From positions 8,132,001 to 8,196,000 of the forward strand of contig NC_053043.1 of NCBI RefSeq assembly GCF_003473485.1: a stretch of 64,000 bases of DNA. The letters are read 5' to 3'. The translations under genes were made by a program, and so were the position numbers. The notes under the pieces are model-generated. The model did not search any database. It was not told the DNA's origin and saw only the letters and a program-made list of their open reading frames with translations. Positions 11,786 through 21,600 of this stretch are shown here, piece by piece (the first letter of the stretch is position 1; each line of letters begins with the position of its first letter). This DNA comes from Medicago truncatula. Lineage: Eukaryota > Streptophyta > Magnoliopsida > Fabales > Fabaceae.

Positions 11786-13219
11786 TATTAAATATAAATC
11801 GTAATGAACATATTTAATGGGGGTTCGCTGAATTGTGCATGTGTATCTATTTTGCTAAGCATTAGGCTCATTACTGAATCTCAATCCGATTTGTTTGTTA
11901 TACCACTTTTGTTTTCATGTTTTATTACCCGCTTAGGGCTCATATGTGGTTGTTGGGTTAAGTATATGTCCCCCAACTTGTTTGTACTTCCTTTTTATTT
12001 ATTATATTTTGGTTTGCTTAAAAAAAAAAATTAATGAACAAGAACACCTGCCAGTAACCTTATAGATAAAATGTCTTTTCTTTTATCACTGGACCAAACA
12101 TTTTGAGTTTCTAGATTCTTAGCTTCCGGACCATGATAGAAATGAGTAAAATCGTAGTCATTGGGTGATATGGCTAAGTGGAAGAGAATTTTATGAGGAG
12201 ATGCATCATATGGTATGTGATTTAACTTTGTTAGCAACTACACTTGACTCATTCTCTTTTATTTTTTCCCCTCATGCCATTTTACTTCCCCACGTATAAT
12301 AATATTAACAACTCAGAATTAAAATTAGCCTATTATTACTTTAAATAGAATTAAAGTAACTTATATGATGTGAACACAATTAAAGTGGTTGTGCAAGAAC
12401 AATGTCATAATTACATTGTAGAGTAAGAGATTAGTTGTTATAACCTTATTTAGCTTATGATAGGTCAAATAGTATTTCTTCTTGCAGAATCCACTTAATC
12501 CATTGCTAACCACAATCTTGTCAGAATCCACTTATGATAGGTCAAATAGTATTTTAATTTCATGAAAATAAATAAAAATTTATTTTGGAAAAAATGATTT
12601 GTTTGTAAACAACATGACTAAATAGGATAAAAGCTTGTTTTTTTTGCTTATGATTTGAGACGAATAAAGTAAATTTTTATGCATATGATTTAGGATTCAA
12701 GGAGGATTAAGTTATGAAATATTATTAACTAATATTATTTTGCAAAATCATAAGACAAGAACATACTTGGTTTAATAGTAAAATGCTTCTCAAATGACTT
12801 TGTAGGAATTGTATTCGATCCCTAAAGTACCTCGATTTTACTTCAACATAAATTTAATTATTAATAAAAAAAATAACATAAATGAAATGTATCCTTTAAA
12901 ATATATATAAAAGAAATGTATCAAAAGCATGTAGTTAAAAGCAAGTAAGTGCCTTAAGAAGGAAAAACTAAAAAACCAGGAGGTTCAATATGAATAATCT
13001 AAAAAATAAAAAATATATATAAAAGAAATGTATAAACTGGGCGTGTCATTCATATGAGCAGTAGGTGCAAAATCTTTTGACTAGATGCAATATAAAAAAT
13101 CAGGAGGTTCAATATAAAAAAAACCAGGAGGTTCAAATAGAAATAAAATACATGCAACACGTGTAAATTTTGAAAATCCAGGGGATGCATCTGCATCCCC
13201 TCACTTGTATGTGGCACCG
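11786..13219. other. intergenic DNA with small repeats
   Basis: No gene is seen. It contains the second copy of the dispersed repeat (12362-12519) and short direct repeats of AGGAGGTTCAATAT-type sequence at about 12978-13135. Confidence 0.5.
12362..12519. repeat. dispersed direct repeat, copy 2
   Basis: Matches 9078-9237 in the same orientation. A further partial echo (CTTATGATAGGTCAAATAGT) follows at about 12530-12553, so the end of the unit is itself duplicated. Confidence 0.8.
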
Positions 13220-13630
13220 CCACTGCCCTAAACATATGGATGCGAAATCGAATTGCAAAAAATAACTGGTGTGAGCAGTCATATTTAAATAGAAATATGA
13301 ATCATCTTTAAACACAGAAACGATCCAAATTCCAACAACTCCTTCAAAAACATCAGTAAGCCATAAAGTCCATTTTCGTCCGAACCAACCATTGTGAACC
13401 GAAGCAGACAACACAAACTCGCCTAGGTCTTGAAACAGAAACTAAAATCCAGTCGTAGTCCAGATCAAAGGATGAACATCAACAGCGCTCGAAGCAAATG
13501 TGGGGGATATAGTCCTTAAGGTACAACGAACGACTACTATCATCAACACGGAGCATCTACACATAGCTTTTTTGAACAACATGAGATAAATCAAGTCTTG
13601 CTGAATCCAAATCGAAGGATGCATCTAACA
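13220..13630 (-). repeat. unclassified dispersed repeat, inverted copy of 16030-16420
   Basis: The reverse complement aligns with 16030-16420 over most of its length. Shared blocks include those around AAGACCTAGGCGA, AAGGATGCATC/CCTTCGATTTGGA and TTGGAACTTGGATCATTTC. Identity is moderate, roughly 70-80 percent by eye, so it is old. Short open frames exist on both strands (for example 13133-13414), but none resembles a known protein. It could be a 3' end of an unclassified retroelement. Confidence 0.7.
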
Positions 13631-13639
13631 AAACAACAC

Positions 13640-14836
13640 ATATATGAATAGAATCGGAGAACCCATATCTTAAATACAAAGAAAACCATATTCAATATTT
13701 TCAAACAGAATCTACCTAAACGTTGAAACAAGAAAAAAAAAAAGTGAAATTCCTTCAAAAAAGAAAAAGAAAAAAAGAAATGAAATTGAAAATGTAACCT
13801 CGTGAATACAAAATAGTTTGATGAGATTGTAAATAGTTCTATTCTATTGTGTTTTTAAAAGGATTTTACTACTTTTTTCTCTCTAAAAAAAGTATTTTAC
13901 TTTTTGTTTATTTTTCATAAATAGATAAGATCAAAAGATATGGAGTGAAATGTCGAAATAGGGAAATTTAAATTGCATTTAAACCTAAAAACAAATACTT
14001 ATTTAAATAAAATAAGTGTTAAAAATTTGTATATAAATATGTTATCAAACTCCCTCATGCTTGAGCAATCGTTATCAAACTCCCTCATGGTTCATAATGT
14101 GGATCACATACATCATTAAATAAATAAACCTAAAAAATCAATTTTATTTATATTTAAAAACGGAGGGAGTATTAGGATTGTCAAACATCAAAAACACCGA
14201 GAACAAAATTCATATGTATGAGCAAGTAATGTCCAAAAGTCAAGAGATAACCAACCTAAGTTCCAAGTTAGAAGCTTATACTCCCTAGGTCACAAGTTCT
14301 CTTTGAAAATGGCACTCATCTTACAACGTCACTCATTTTAACACAAAGGTGATTTGGTTTCACTCATTTGTTTCACTTTGGCAATTTTTTTCTTTTCTGA
14401 AACAAATACATTGGTAATTTTGTGAAACAAATACTAATAAAAACGTGTCATCAATCACTTTGGTAATTTTGTTTCACTTTGGTAAAATTACATGTCTTCC
14501 TAAAGCTCTCTAATGAGTGATAGAATTTGGCCTGCAAAATGTACTTTTTGATTTAGATTTTGAGACGGTTCCTAATTGCCTTCATGAACCTCTTGATCGT
14601 GTCTTTGAATGGGACGGAATCTTGAATTATTGCAACCCCTTCTTAATTAGTTCTTTTACAAATTATTGTGTTAATTTTTTTAGGTGGGTGATTAACAAAT
14701 GGTACGGCTTGTTCTTTAGCAAGAACGACAACATTTACCGTTAACCATAATGATTTTTTTCATCCGTGACTTTGTGTTTTTAAGTTGATTTTGAATGTAA
14801 ATGATTTTTTTGTGAAAAATATCGACTCAATAAGAC
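13640..14836. other. AT-rich intergenic DNA, no gene seen
   Basis: A CGGAGGGAGTATTAG string near 14160 resembles the end of a Stowaway-type MITE, but I could not find its partner end. A short open frame at 14517-14744 has no recognisable features. Confidence 0.4.
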
Positions 14837-15060
14837 AAAGACAACATTTTTGTTTGTATTTTCATGTTTTTCATATGATCATATGTACTATTATTAATAG
14901 CTGCTTCATGCTTTAAAGGGATCAACTAATTTTGGGAGTTACATTGTTGCATATATATGCTGTTTCATTGGATATAAATTCGTTTGAGCCTCAAATATCT
15001 CTATTCTTCTTCCTTTCTATCTTTATCCGAAGTTGGTCCCAACTCCCAATCACAGTTTTT
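14837..15060. repeat. dispersed direct repeat, matches 21368-21600
   Basis: Direct-orientation similarity of about 220 bp with 21368-21600, clearest at TATGCT..TTCATTGGATATAA and TCTATCTTTATCCG. Both copies are diverged and non-coding. Confidence 0.7.
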
Positions 15061-15318
15061 GTTTTAACTTGTAATATAGTTATTCCTTCTATCGCTATTA
15101 TTAAAATACAAATTAAATTTACTAAAGCGTCTTGTTGATGTTTAATAAAAATAGCTCACTCAACAAAATATTTTTGAATTAACTACTCAAAAAAATTGAA
15201 ACATATATTAGGAATATTAGTTAAAAAATAGTTAATTTTTAGAGTGAAGAATGATTTTAGACTCTGAAAAAAATTGCAAGAACCAATTTAACCTCTAAGA
15301 AAGTTGGAAGCAAATTTT

Positions 15319-15454
15319 TTTTTTTTTGTCAAAGTAGCCTATGGCTATAATTCATTTTTTTTCAAAGTGAATAGGTGAGTTGTCTGGGGTTCGAACTCCA
15401 GCCCCTATATATAATAATGCATGTCCCTACCAATTGAGCTATGCTCACGCGAAC
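15319..15454 (-). mobile_element. tRNA-derived SINE with target-site duplication
   Basis: Read on the minus strand, it starts with a tRNA-like head containing an A-box-like TAGCTCAATTGGTAGG and a B-box GGAGTTCGAACCCC. It continues to a short body and ends in a poly(A) tail (the T run at 15319-15327). It is flanked by 17-bp direct repeats, AGTTGGAAGCAAATTTT (15302-15318) and AGTTGAAAGCAAATTTT (15455-15471), which differ at one position. These are the marks of a SINE copied by LINE machinery. Confidence 0.93.
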
Positions 15455-15471
15455 AGTTGAAAGCAAATTTT

Positions 15472-16029
15472 AATCCCTAAAAAAAATAAATGGCGACAAC
15501 ATAATACATACTTTCTTTATTCTTTGTTTGATTGGTTGAGAAAAGATAGAGGAAAGGAATTAAATTAATGTTTCTACTTTTTCTTTCATTTTTATTTACT
15601 TTTACTAAAAAATTAATTTTTTAATTTATTAAATTAAAATTTATTTATTTGATTGTTTTATTTTCGTAGATAAATGAAATGACAATAGATATTAAAAACT
15701 CAAGGACACAATTGAAGGAGTTGGGGTATGAATTTCTACAATGGAGTCTTAAATAACAATTTCAACATATTTGTTAGTTGATACCTTAAATTTGACATTA
15801 ACATTTGCCAAAAACTAATTACGCTAAAATGATTAAATTAATTTATATACTTTATATGTTATTAAATCTCATGAAATTCTTTTGCGTAGGTTACATTAGT
15901 GGGTTCATTTTCAATTTCACCTTTTTTTTTTCTTCTTATTTCAATTTTTTTTTTTTTTTTTTTGTATTTAAGATATGGGTTCTTTACTTCTTTGGTTCTA
16001 TTTAGTTGTGGGTTGTTTTGTTAGCCGCA
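15472..16029. other. AT-rich intergenic DNA, no gene seen
   Basis: Contains long T runs near 15945-15963. No coding or repeat structure is recognised. Confidence 0.5.
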
Positions 16030-16420
16030 CCCCGAACTGGATTCAACAAGATTTGGTTTGTTTGATGTTGCTCGAAAGGGGGCTAAGTGTGTAGATGATT
16101 CGTGTTGACGATAGCAATCGTTCGTTAAACCTTAAGGATTGTATCTCTCGCATTTAGTTCAAGTGTCGTTGGTGGACTGTGATGGAGCCTATCGTCTATT
16201 CATCCTTCGATTTGGACTACAACTGGATTTTGGTTTTTGTTTCAAGACCTAGGCGACTCTGTGTTGTTTGTTTCGGCTTGGATCAAAAGGGAGTTTATGG
16301 CTTGCCGATGTTCTGAAGGGGGTTGTTGGAACTTGGATCATTTCTGTGTTTGTAGATGATTCATACGTCTATTTACATGCTCTCAATACTCACACTTTTT
16401 TTTTTCTTCAATTCAGTTAC
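16030..16420 (+). repeat. unclassified dispersed repeat, inverted copy of 13220-13630
   Basis: See the partner at 13220-13630. On this strand the copy is followed by a T-rich stretch and a CACTTTTGTAC..ATTTGTCT motif that occurs twice (about 16454 and 16522). I do not recognise the family. Confidence 0.7.
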
Positions 16421-16806
16421 GTCCACACATTTATGATTGTTTCACTTTTTCCACCACTTTTGTACTGATTTGTCTTTATCACCCATTAAAGTCTCGGTTT
16501 ATGTTTAGTGGGTCATGTACCACTTTTGTACCGATTTGTCTGTATCTCATGTTCCTTTTAATTTAAGGGTCATGTTAATTAGTGTCTTCGAACCATTAGT
16601 TAATAAAACAAAAAAAATTAAAATATTATTTCCTACACTTTTAAGTATTTGATTACACAAATTTTAAAAAATTATTACTATAATTTGTTTCCTTAACTAG
16701 TGCCCGAAAGACTCTCATTAACATTTTCATTCATTTAATTTTAGTGATTCTCTTTACCACATTATAAGTTTGAAGTTTCATATAGGACAATAAAAGCCAT
16801 TGGATT

Positions 16807-17686
16807 TAGGGCTGGACATCGGACGGATAGGGTCGGATTTCGGTCCCAAACCCTCCATCCGGACAAGCCGACGGTGGTAGTAGGAAAACCCTTTTCTGTG
16901 CAACTGAGTATTCGGTTTTTTTTCGGTGTTGGTTTGACGGTTTTCGCAGTTGATCGGTTCGATAACGTCGGTTTTTTGTTCAAAAAAAATTGATAAAAAA
17001 AAAATCTGCAAATCCAGATCTTAAGAAGAAAAAAATCAAACTCCAAAAATTGATTTTCAGAAAACCCTTGTAACAAATATCCATAAACAAGAATAATCCA
17101 AATATGTTAACTTCAGAAGCAAAACTTGAGATCCAGACTGTAATACAAAAGATTTGGTCAGATCTGATAGATTGAAGGAGGGATATGTGGTTAGAATGAA
17201 GAGAAAAGATGATGAAGAAGAAAATACAACCCACAGAAATGAGTTTTAGACAGAAAATCACATAAGAAAACACATATGTTATAACTTTATAGGAGATTAA
17301 TTAGAAAGAAAAGCTCAAATTCTGATGGTATTCGTCGTCGGAATTAGGGGTTCGTCGCTGGAATTAATGGTGAATGGTGAGAAGGAGAGAATGGAAGTGA
17401 GAAGCCAACACTGAGTTCCTGAGAAAAATTCCTCTCACACCAAAACGGCATCGTTCCAGTAATATACATAAATATAATAATTAATATATAATATACATGA
17501 TATGGGCGGGCGGGTTCGGATTTTGTTGGGCTAGATTAGCCCAACCGAAACCGACCCTTATTAACCAACACAACCCATTGATAAGCATTTGTTTCAACCG
17601 AAGGACCCGGATGACCCGGCCGAATTCAAACGGTTAAAGCAGGCCGGACGGATTTTGGCGGTTTGGGCCAATCTTGTCCAGCCCTA
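16807..17686. mobile_element. non-autonomous hAT element, 880 bp
   Basis: Perfect 11-bp terminal inverted repeats: TAGGGCTGGAC at the left and GTCCAGCCCTA at the right. The flanking 8-bp duplications are ATTGGATT (16799-16806) and ATTGAATT (17687-17694), which match at 7 of 8. An 8-bp duplication with such ends is the hAT signature. The interior has subterminal GGTTTGGG and CCGGACGG motifs near the ends but no transposase. Minus-strand open frames inside (16762-17273) are T-rich and look like chance. Confidence 0.92.
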
Positions 17687-17694
17687 ATTGAATT

Positions 17695-18471
17695 TGTCTA
17701 TCGTGCAGAGCATCATCAATTTTTAAGGACATATCAAATCAGGTTTAGGTTAGCGAAAATTAATGACATATCATATCAAAAGAAAAAACTAAGGACGCAA
17801 CTATTGGGTCCTCCCAAAAGAAAAGAAAAAACGCAATTATTGGTGGTGCTCTAAGAAGAAGCTTGTTTCGAGAATAAGACCTTAACGAATCAGCAAGCCA
17901 TAAACTATTTAGGAATCTTCAAAAAAAAAAAAAAACTATTTAGGAAGTTCCTAAAAAAAATTAAAAAAATTATTTAGAGAGTTTATGGATTGTTGATGTT
18001 TTGAAGGACATATCATATCAAAAAACTATTTAGGAAGTTCCTAAAACATAATTTGAAATACAAATTGATATATAATAAAAACTATTTATAAATTTAAAAA
18101 ATGTATACTAAATAATTAATTTTTTTGAAAGGATTAAATAATTAATTTTAAAAAGTGATTTATAATTTCATTTTATATTGCAAAAGTATATAAATACATA
18201 AAAATGAATATTTATTCTTTATAAAAAAAAATAAACACAAATTTATTATAAACATAATAAAATTATTCTGAATTTTGTTATCAAATTTTAAATATAATTT
18301 GATCACATTTTATCATTTAAATATAATATATTCCATATCATTATTTAGTTTATCTAAAATATGTAATAAAGTATTTCGTTTCCTATGGCATGATAAAATG
18401 AAACTTATCTTATTCATATCATATTTGTATTATTATCCTATTTGTCCTTATCATATTCTGGTGATCTTGTG
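17695..18471. other. AT-rich DNA with short direct repeats
   Basis: Two kinds of short direct repeat are interleaved at about 17725-18045: GACATATCATATCAAAA and AACTATTTAGGAAGTTCCTAA. The rest is very AT-rich, with no gene seen. Confidence 0.5.
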
Positions 18472-18488
18472 AATAAAAAAAATGTTTT

Positions 18489-18569
18489 CTCTGATTGTCG
18501 GGTCTCAAACCGAGTTTCTCAAGGTTAAAGAGAGAAACTCTCAACTACGTGACTTCTCGGGAGGCAGGA
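18489..18569 (-). mobile_element. short SINE-like insertion with 17-bp target-site duplication
   Basis: An 81-bp insert flanked by the perfect direct repeat AATAAAAAAAATGTTTT (18472-18488 and 18570-18586). On the minus strand it has a B-box-like CGGTTTGAGACCC and an upstream TAGTTGAGAG that could be an A box. No poly(A) tail is separable from the duplication. It is most likely a small tRNA-derived SINE, though the family is not certain. Confidence 0.7.
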
Positions 18570-18586
18570 AATAAAAAAAATGTTTT

Positions 18587-19340
18587 AATCTTGCTTGAAG
18601 GGAGGGTTGCAAAATTAAATAATTGTCAATGGTTAATAATTTTAAAATGGTTGTCGAGGGTATAAACTCATTTAGTTGGATTGAAATATGTGTCTTAATT
18701 AATTTTAATTAGTCAATAAAATTTTAGATATATTCTTCAAAAAATAATTTTTAAGATACAGTTTGTTAATTTGAAAAACAAAATGAGAATTATACTCATA
18801 TTTTTTCCCTATAAAAGACTCTTAATAGTGAATATCGAATTGATCGAAAGTGTCGGAGTTTGAACTCTTGCTTATACATATCATTGACCGAACTTTACTT
18901 GTTTTCCGCTCAAATACTAAATTATTATCACTGTCATTTTCGCATAAAATTTAGAGTGAAAAATCACTTAATAGATTGTTATTACATCATCTTATTTGTG
19001 GATAAAGATGTAGGGATCTTTATAATACAATAGATAGATATATAAGAAGTTATTCATAATTTCAAACCATGCATATGGATTAATAATAGGAAAGAGGTGC
19101 GAGAACAACCTCCACCACCAACAAAAGATGTATATATAAAGTTATCCATGTCCAATTGACATCAATCAAAACCATTCATTTGTTCTTTTACATTTATGTT
19201 ATATATGGTAAAAAAAATAAATGAACGATTTTGATTAGTGTCAACTTAAAATGAATAACTCTACCTATTTTTGTTGATGGATAAATTAAATAACAATTTG
19301 CCTAGGAACTTAGAATGGTGCTTAGGATATCAGCTAGCAT
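18587..19340. other. intergenic DNA downstream of the MYB gene
   Basis: AT-rich, no coding region. The end next to 19341 should hold the 3' UTR of the MYB gene. Confidence 0.5.
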
Positions 19341-19811
19341 TTAGCATGCAGTTGATGATGAGAACTTTGAGGTCCAATACTTTTCAATATCTTCTGGGGT
19401 TCTTCCAGGGATTCTTCCAGCAATGAGATGCCATCTACAATTAACATGTACGTCGACACTTAATTTAGAGTTTCTCCAATACAAACACATAATACTAATT
19501 GCCTCATCAAGTTTGTGCAAATGCAAGGAAGATACCAACGAAGTTAGTTAACATATATATGACAAAGCTAACCTCTTTCCGACCAATCTAAACATTTTCG
19601 CAACGATATCTTCCTCTTCTGGGGAAAATTCCAGCACATCCTCGCGATTCATCTGATCTGAGACAACAAGCAAACATATATTGATTAGTTAAAAACATGA
19701 TATATATATATAAGAAGAAGAAGAAGAAGAAGAAGAAGGTCAACTTGAAGTGGTACCTGAAGAGACATACTGGCCATTGTTTGCAGTGGTTGCATACTTT
19801 GAGTCACTCAT
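19341..19811 (-). CDS. single-repeat R3-MYB repressor, CPC/TRY type
   Basis: A three-exon gene missed by simple frame scans. Exon 1 is 19811-19757, exon 2 is 19657-19573 and exon 3 is 19434-19341. All introns are GT-AG and the exons join in phase to 234 nt, or 77 residues plus a TAA stop. The protein is almost only an R3 repeat (about 29-70): FSPEEEDIVAKMF, then RWHLIAGRIPGRTPEDIEKYW. The bHLH-contact pattern D-x-x2-K-x3-L-x6-L-x3-R fits residues 35-54, with I in place of the usual first L. Such proteins lack an activation domain. They compete with R2R3-MYBs for bHLH partners in the nucleus, and so repress trichome, root-hair or pigment programmes (family knowledge). Intron 1 holds an (AAG)n run. 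The extended N-terminus (18 residues before the first junction) is close to TCL/ETC-like members. Confidence 0.9.
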
Positions 19812-19897
19812 GATTTTTTGAGCAGGGAAAAGATAAGTTCAACTCAGTTTATGTGTGCAGGCATTGGTATTGAGATAAGCATGGTTTTATACTATAT

Positions 19898-19905
19898 TTT
19901 ATATA
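19898..19905 (-). promoter_or_regulatory. TATA box of the R3-MYB gene
   Basis: TATATAAA on the minus strand, 87 bp upstream of the ATG. This fits a leader of about 55 nt. Inferred from motif and spacing. Confidence 0.55.
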
Positions 19906-21055
19906 GAAGTGAACTTTGCTAGCTTGTTTAGAAATAGACATGTAGGGATAAGCATATACTACAGAAAATGACATGTATATATTTGCGGGTTAACTAATAT
20001 ATATATGAACTTCTCAGAAAATGTAATTATTTTTAAACCATATCTAATATATTTGGAAAATATTTCATTGACATGGTAATATTTATTTCACACTTTGAGA
20101 GAGTGATGTAATATGTTAATGATATATATATATAATTGGAAGATAGAAATAAAAATAAAATGTGTACAAATTTTTTAGTATATTTACCACCCAACAAGGT
20201 GGCTGCGAGTTTCAGTTGGAAAAGAAAGGGCTTAACCTTGATATCCACAGTACATTATTGGAAAAGGACAAAAGAACGTACCCTTATGCATGTGAATTTG
20301 GAATAGTCATATTGTGGATTTAAAGACCTAAAGTCTAAGTGATAGTACTATGTAGTAGACCTCACCTATATTATTGGTGAGTCAAAGAACCACTATATCA
20401 AATATAAAAAGAACGTTCATTTACACGGTTTAGAAGATCACTGAATGATTATTAACTTGGTCATGGTTTCAATATAAGATTATGATGTTTTTTATTGATA
20501 AAACTATCACCTACTATATATTAATTGCAGTACCATATTGAATATATTAAAATAAAAAGTAGTGTAATGCAAGAAAACCCAAAGAAACAACCATGTGTAC
20601 AACAACGATTATCTCATTAAAAATGTTACTTAAAAAACTCAGAGAAATAAAGTTATGGTAAAAATAAAAGTAGTGTAATGCAAGAAAACAATCACTTATC
20701 TGAACACCTTCGTCATCCATCACTTTGATCACCATTGACAACAATTCCAACCACCACTGATTACTATTATGACCAAAACTCTAGCCGCCTCTCACCCCCA
20801 CTTAATTTGATCTCCATTGGCTACCACTCAGTTGGCTACCACCAACCACCACTGATCGCCACTCTAGCAATCGCCGGTGATTAACAATTTAGCAAAACCA
20901 TGAGTATTAGATAGTTCTCTCAAAAGTTCCCACATGATGTTTGCTGGTATTTTTTTTCCAAATTCCATTATATATTTTTGTCATTGTTTATTATTTTATC
21001 TTTTAATATTTTGTTATATTCGGTACATTATGGTGAGACGAGGTAAAGATAGTGG
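19906..21055. other. MYB upstream region and intergenic DNA
   Basis: The first part is the presumed MYB promoter. A direct repeat (AGTAGTGTAATGCAAGAAAA) occurs at about 20561 and 20670. About 20760-20885 is a CAC/GCC-rich stretch with degenerate GGCTACCAC repeats. No gene is supported. Confidence 0.45.
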
Positions 21056-21145
21056 TTTTTTTTTTTTTTTTGGTCGGGTTTGAACTATGGACCTTACATA
21101 TATTATACAGTGTCCCTAACAACTGAGCTAAGCTTACGAGAACAA
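21056..21145 (-). mobile_element. tRNA-derived SINE fragment
   Basis: Minus-strand head AGCTTAGCTCAGTTGTTAGG and the B-box region GGTCCATAGTTCAAACCC match the SINE at 15319-15454. The poly(A) tail is the T run at about 21056-21071. No clean target-site duplication is visible. Confidence 0.75.
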
Positions 21146-21367
21146 ACAGAAGTATTGAAACTAAATTCTTGAAACCGAAACTTGATACCGAAATATTAAG
21201 ATTTTTCCTTTTGAAAATTCCAAAATTATATTGAAAATAAAAAATGATCCTAACGAGGTCTAAATTATTTTATCTGATTACCATTTCAAATTACTATTAA
21301 ATAAACAGACTTAAACTAATTCAGATTGTTTTGCTAATTAACAAAAATTATCTACTCGACAAGGCAA

Positions 21368-21600
21368 AATCAATTGTTTTTGTTTGTATTTTGCATGTGG
21401 TATTGATTTGTTAGTAGTTGTCATATGTTTAAAGTGAACAGTATTAAACAACTTGTTTTAGGAGCTACTTTGTTACACATATATGCTAATTCATTGGATA
21501 TAATTTCATTTGAGTCTAGGATAAGTTAAGGAATAATATCTTCCTGTGTTCTATCTTTATCCGGCGTTGGTCTCCTTGTTCCAGCTCGACAGCTTTTCTT
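21368..21600. repeat. dispersed direct repeat, matches 14837-15060
   Basis: See the entry at 14837. Shared landmarks are ATATGCTAATTCATTGGATA and CTATCTTTATCCGGCGTTGG. Non-coding. Confidence 0.7.

Noticed and set aside
15390-15454. tRNA gene candidate on the minus strand
   Set aside because: It has A- and B-box sequence but no full cloverleaf. It is followed by a poly(A)-tailed body and bounded by a 17-bp duplication, so it is a SINE.
16762-17273. Minus-strand frames inside the hAT element as a transposase
   Set aside because: F/I/L-rich composition and no transposase motif. The frames come from T-rich element DNA.
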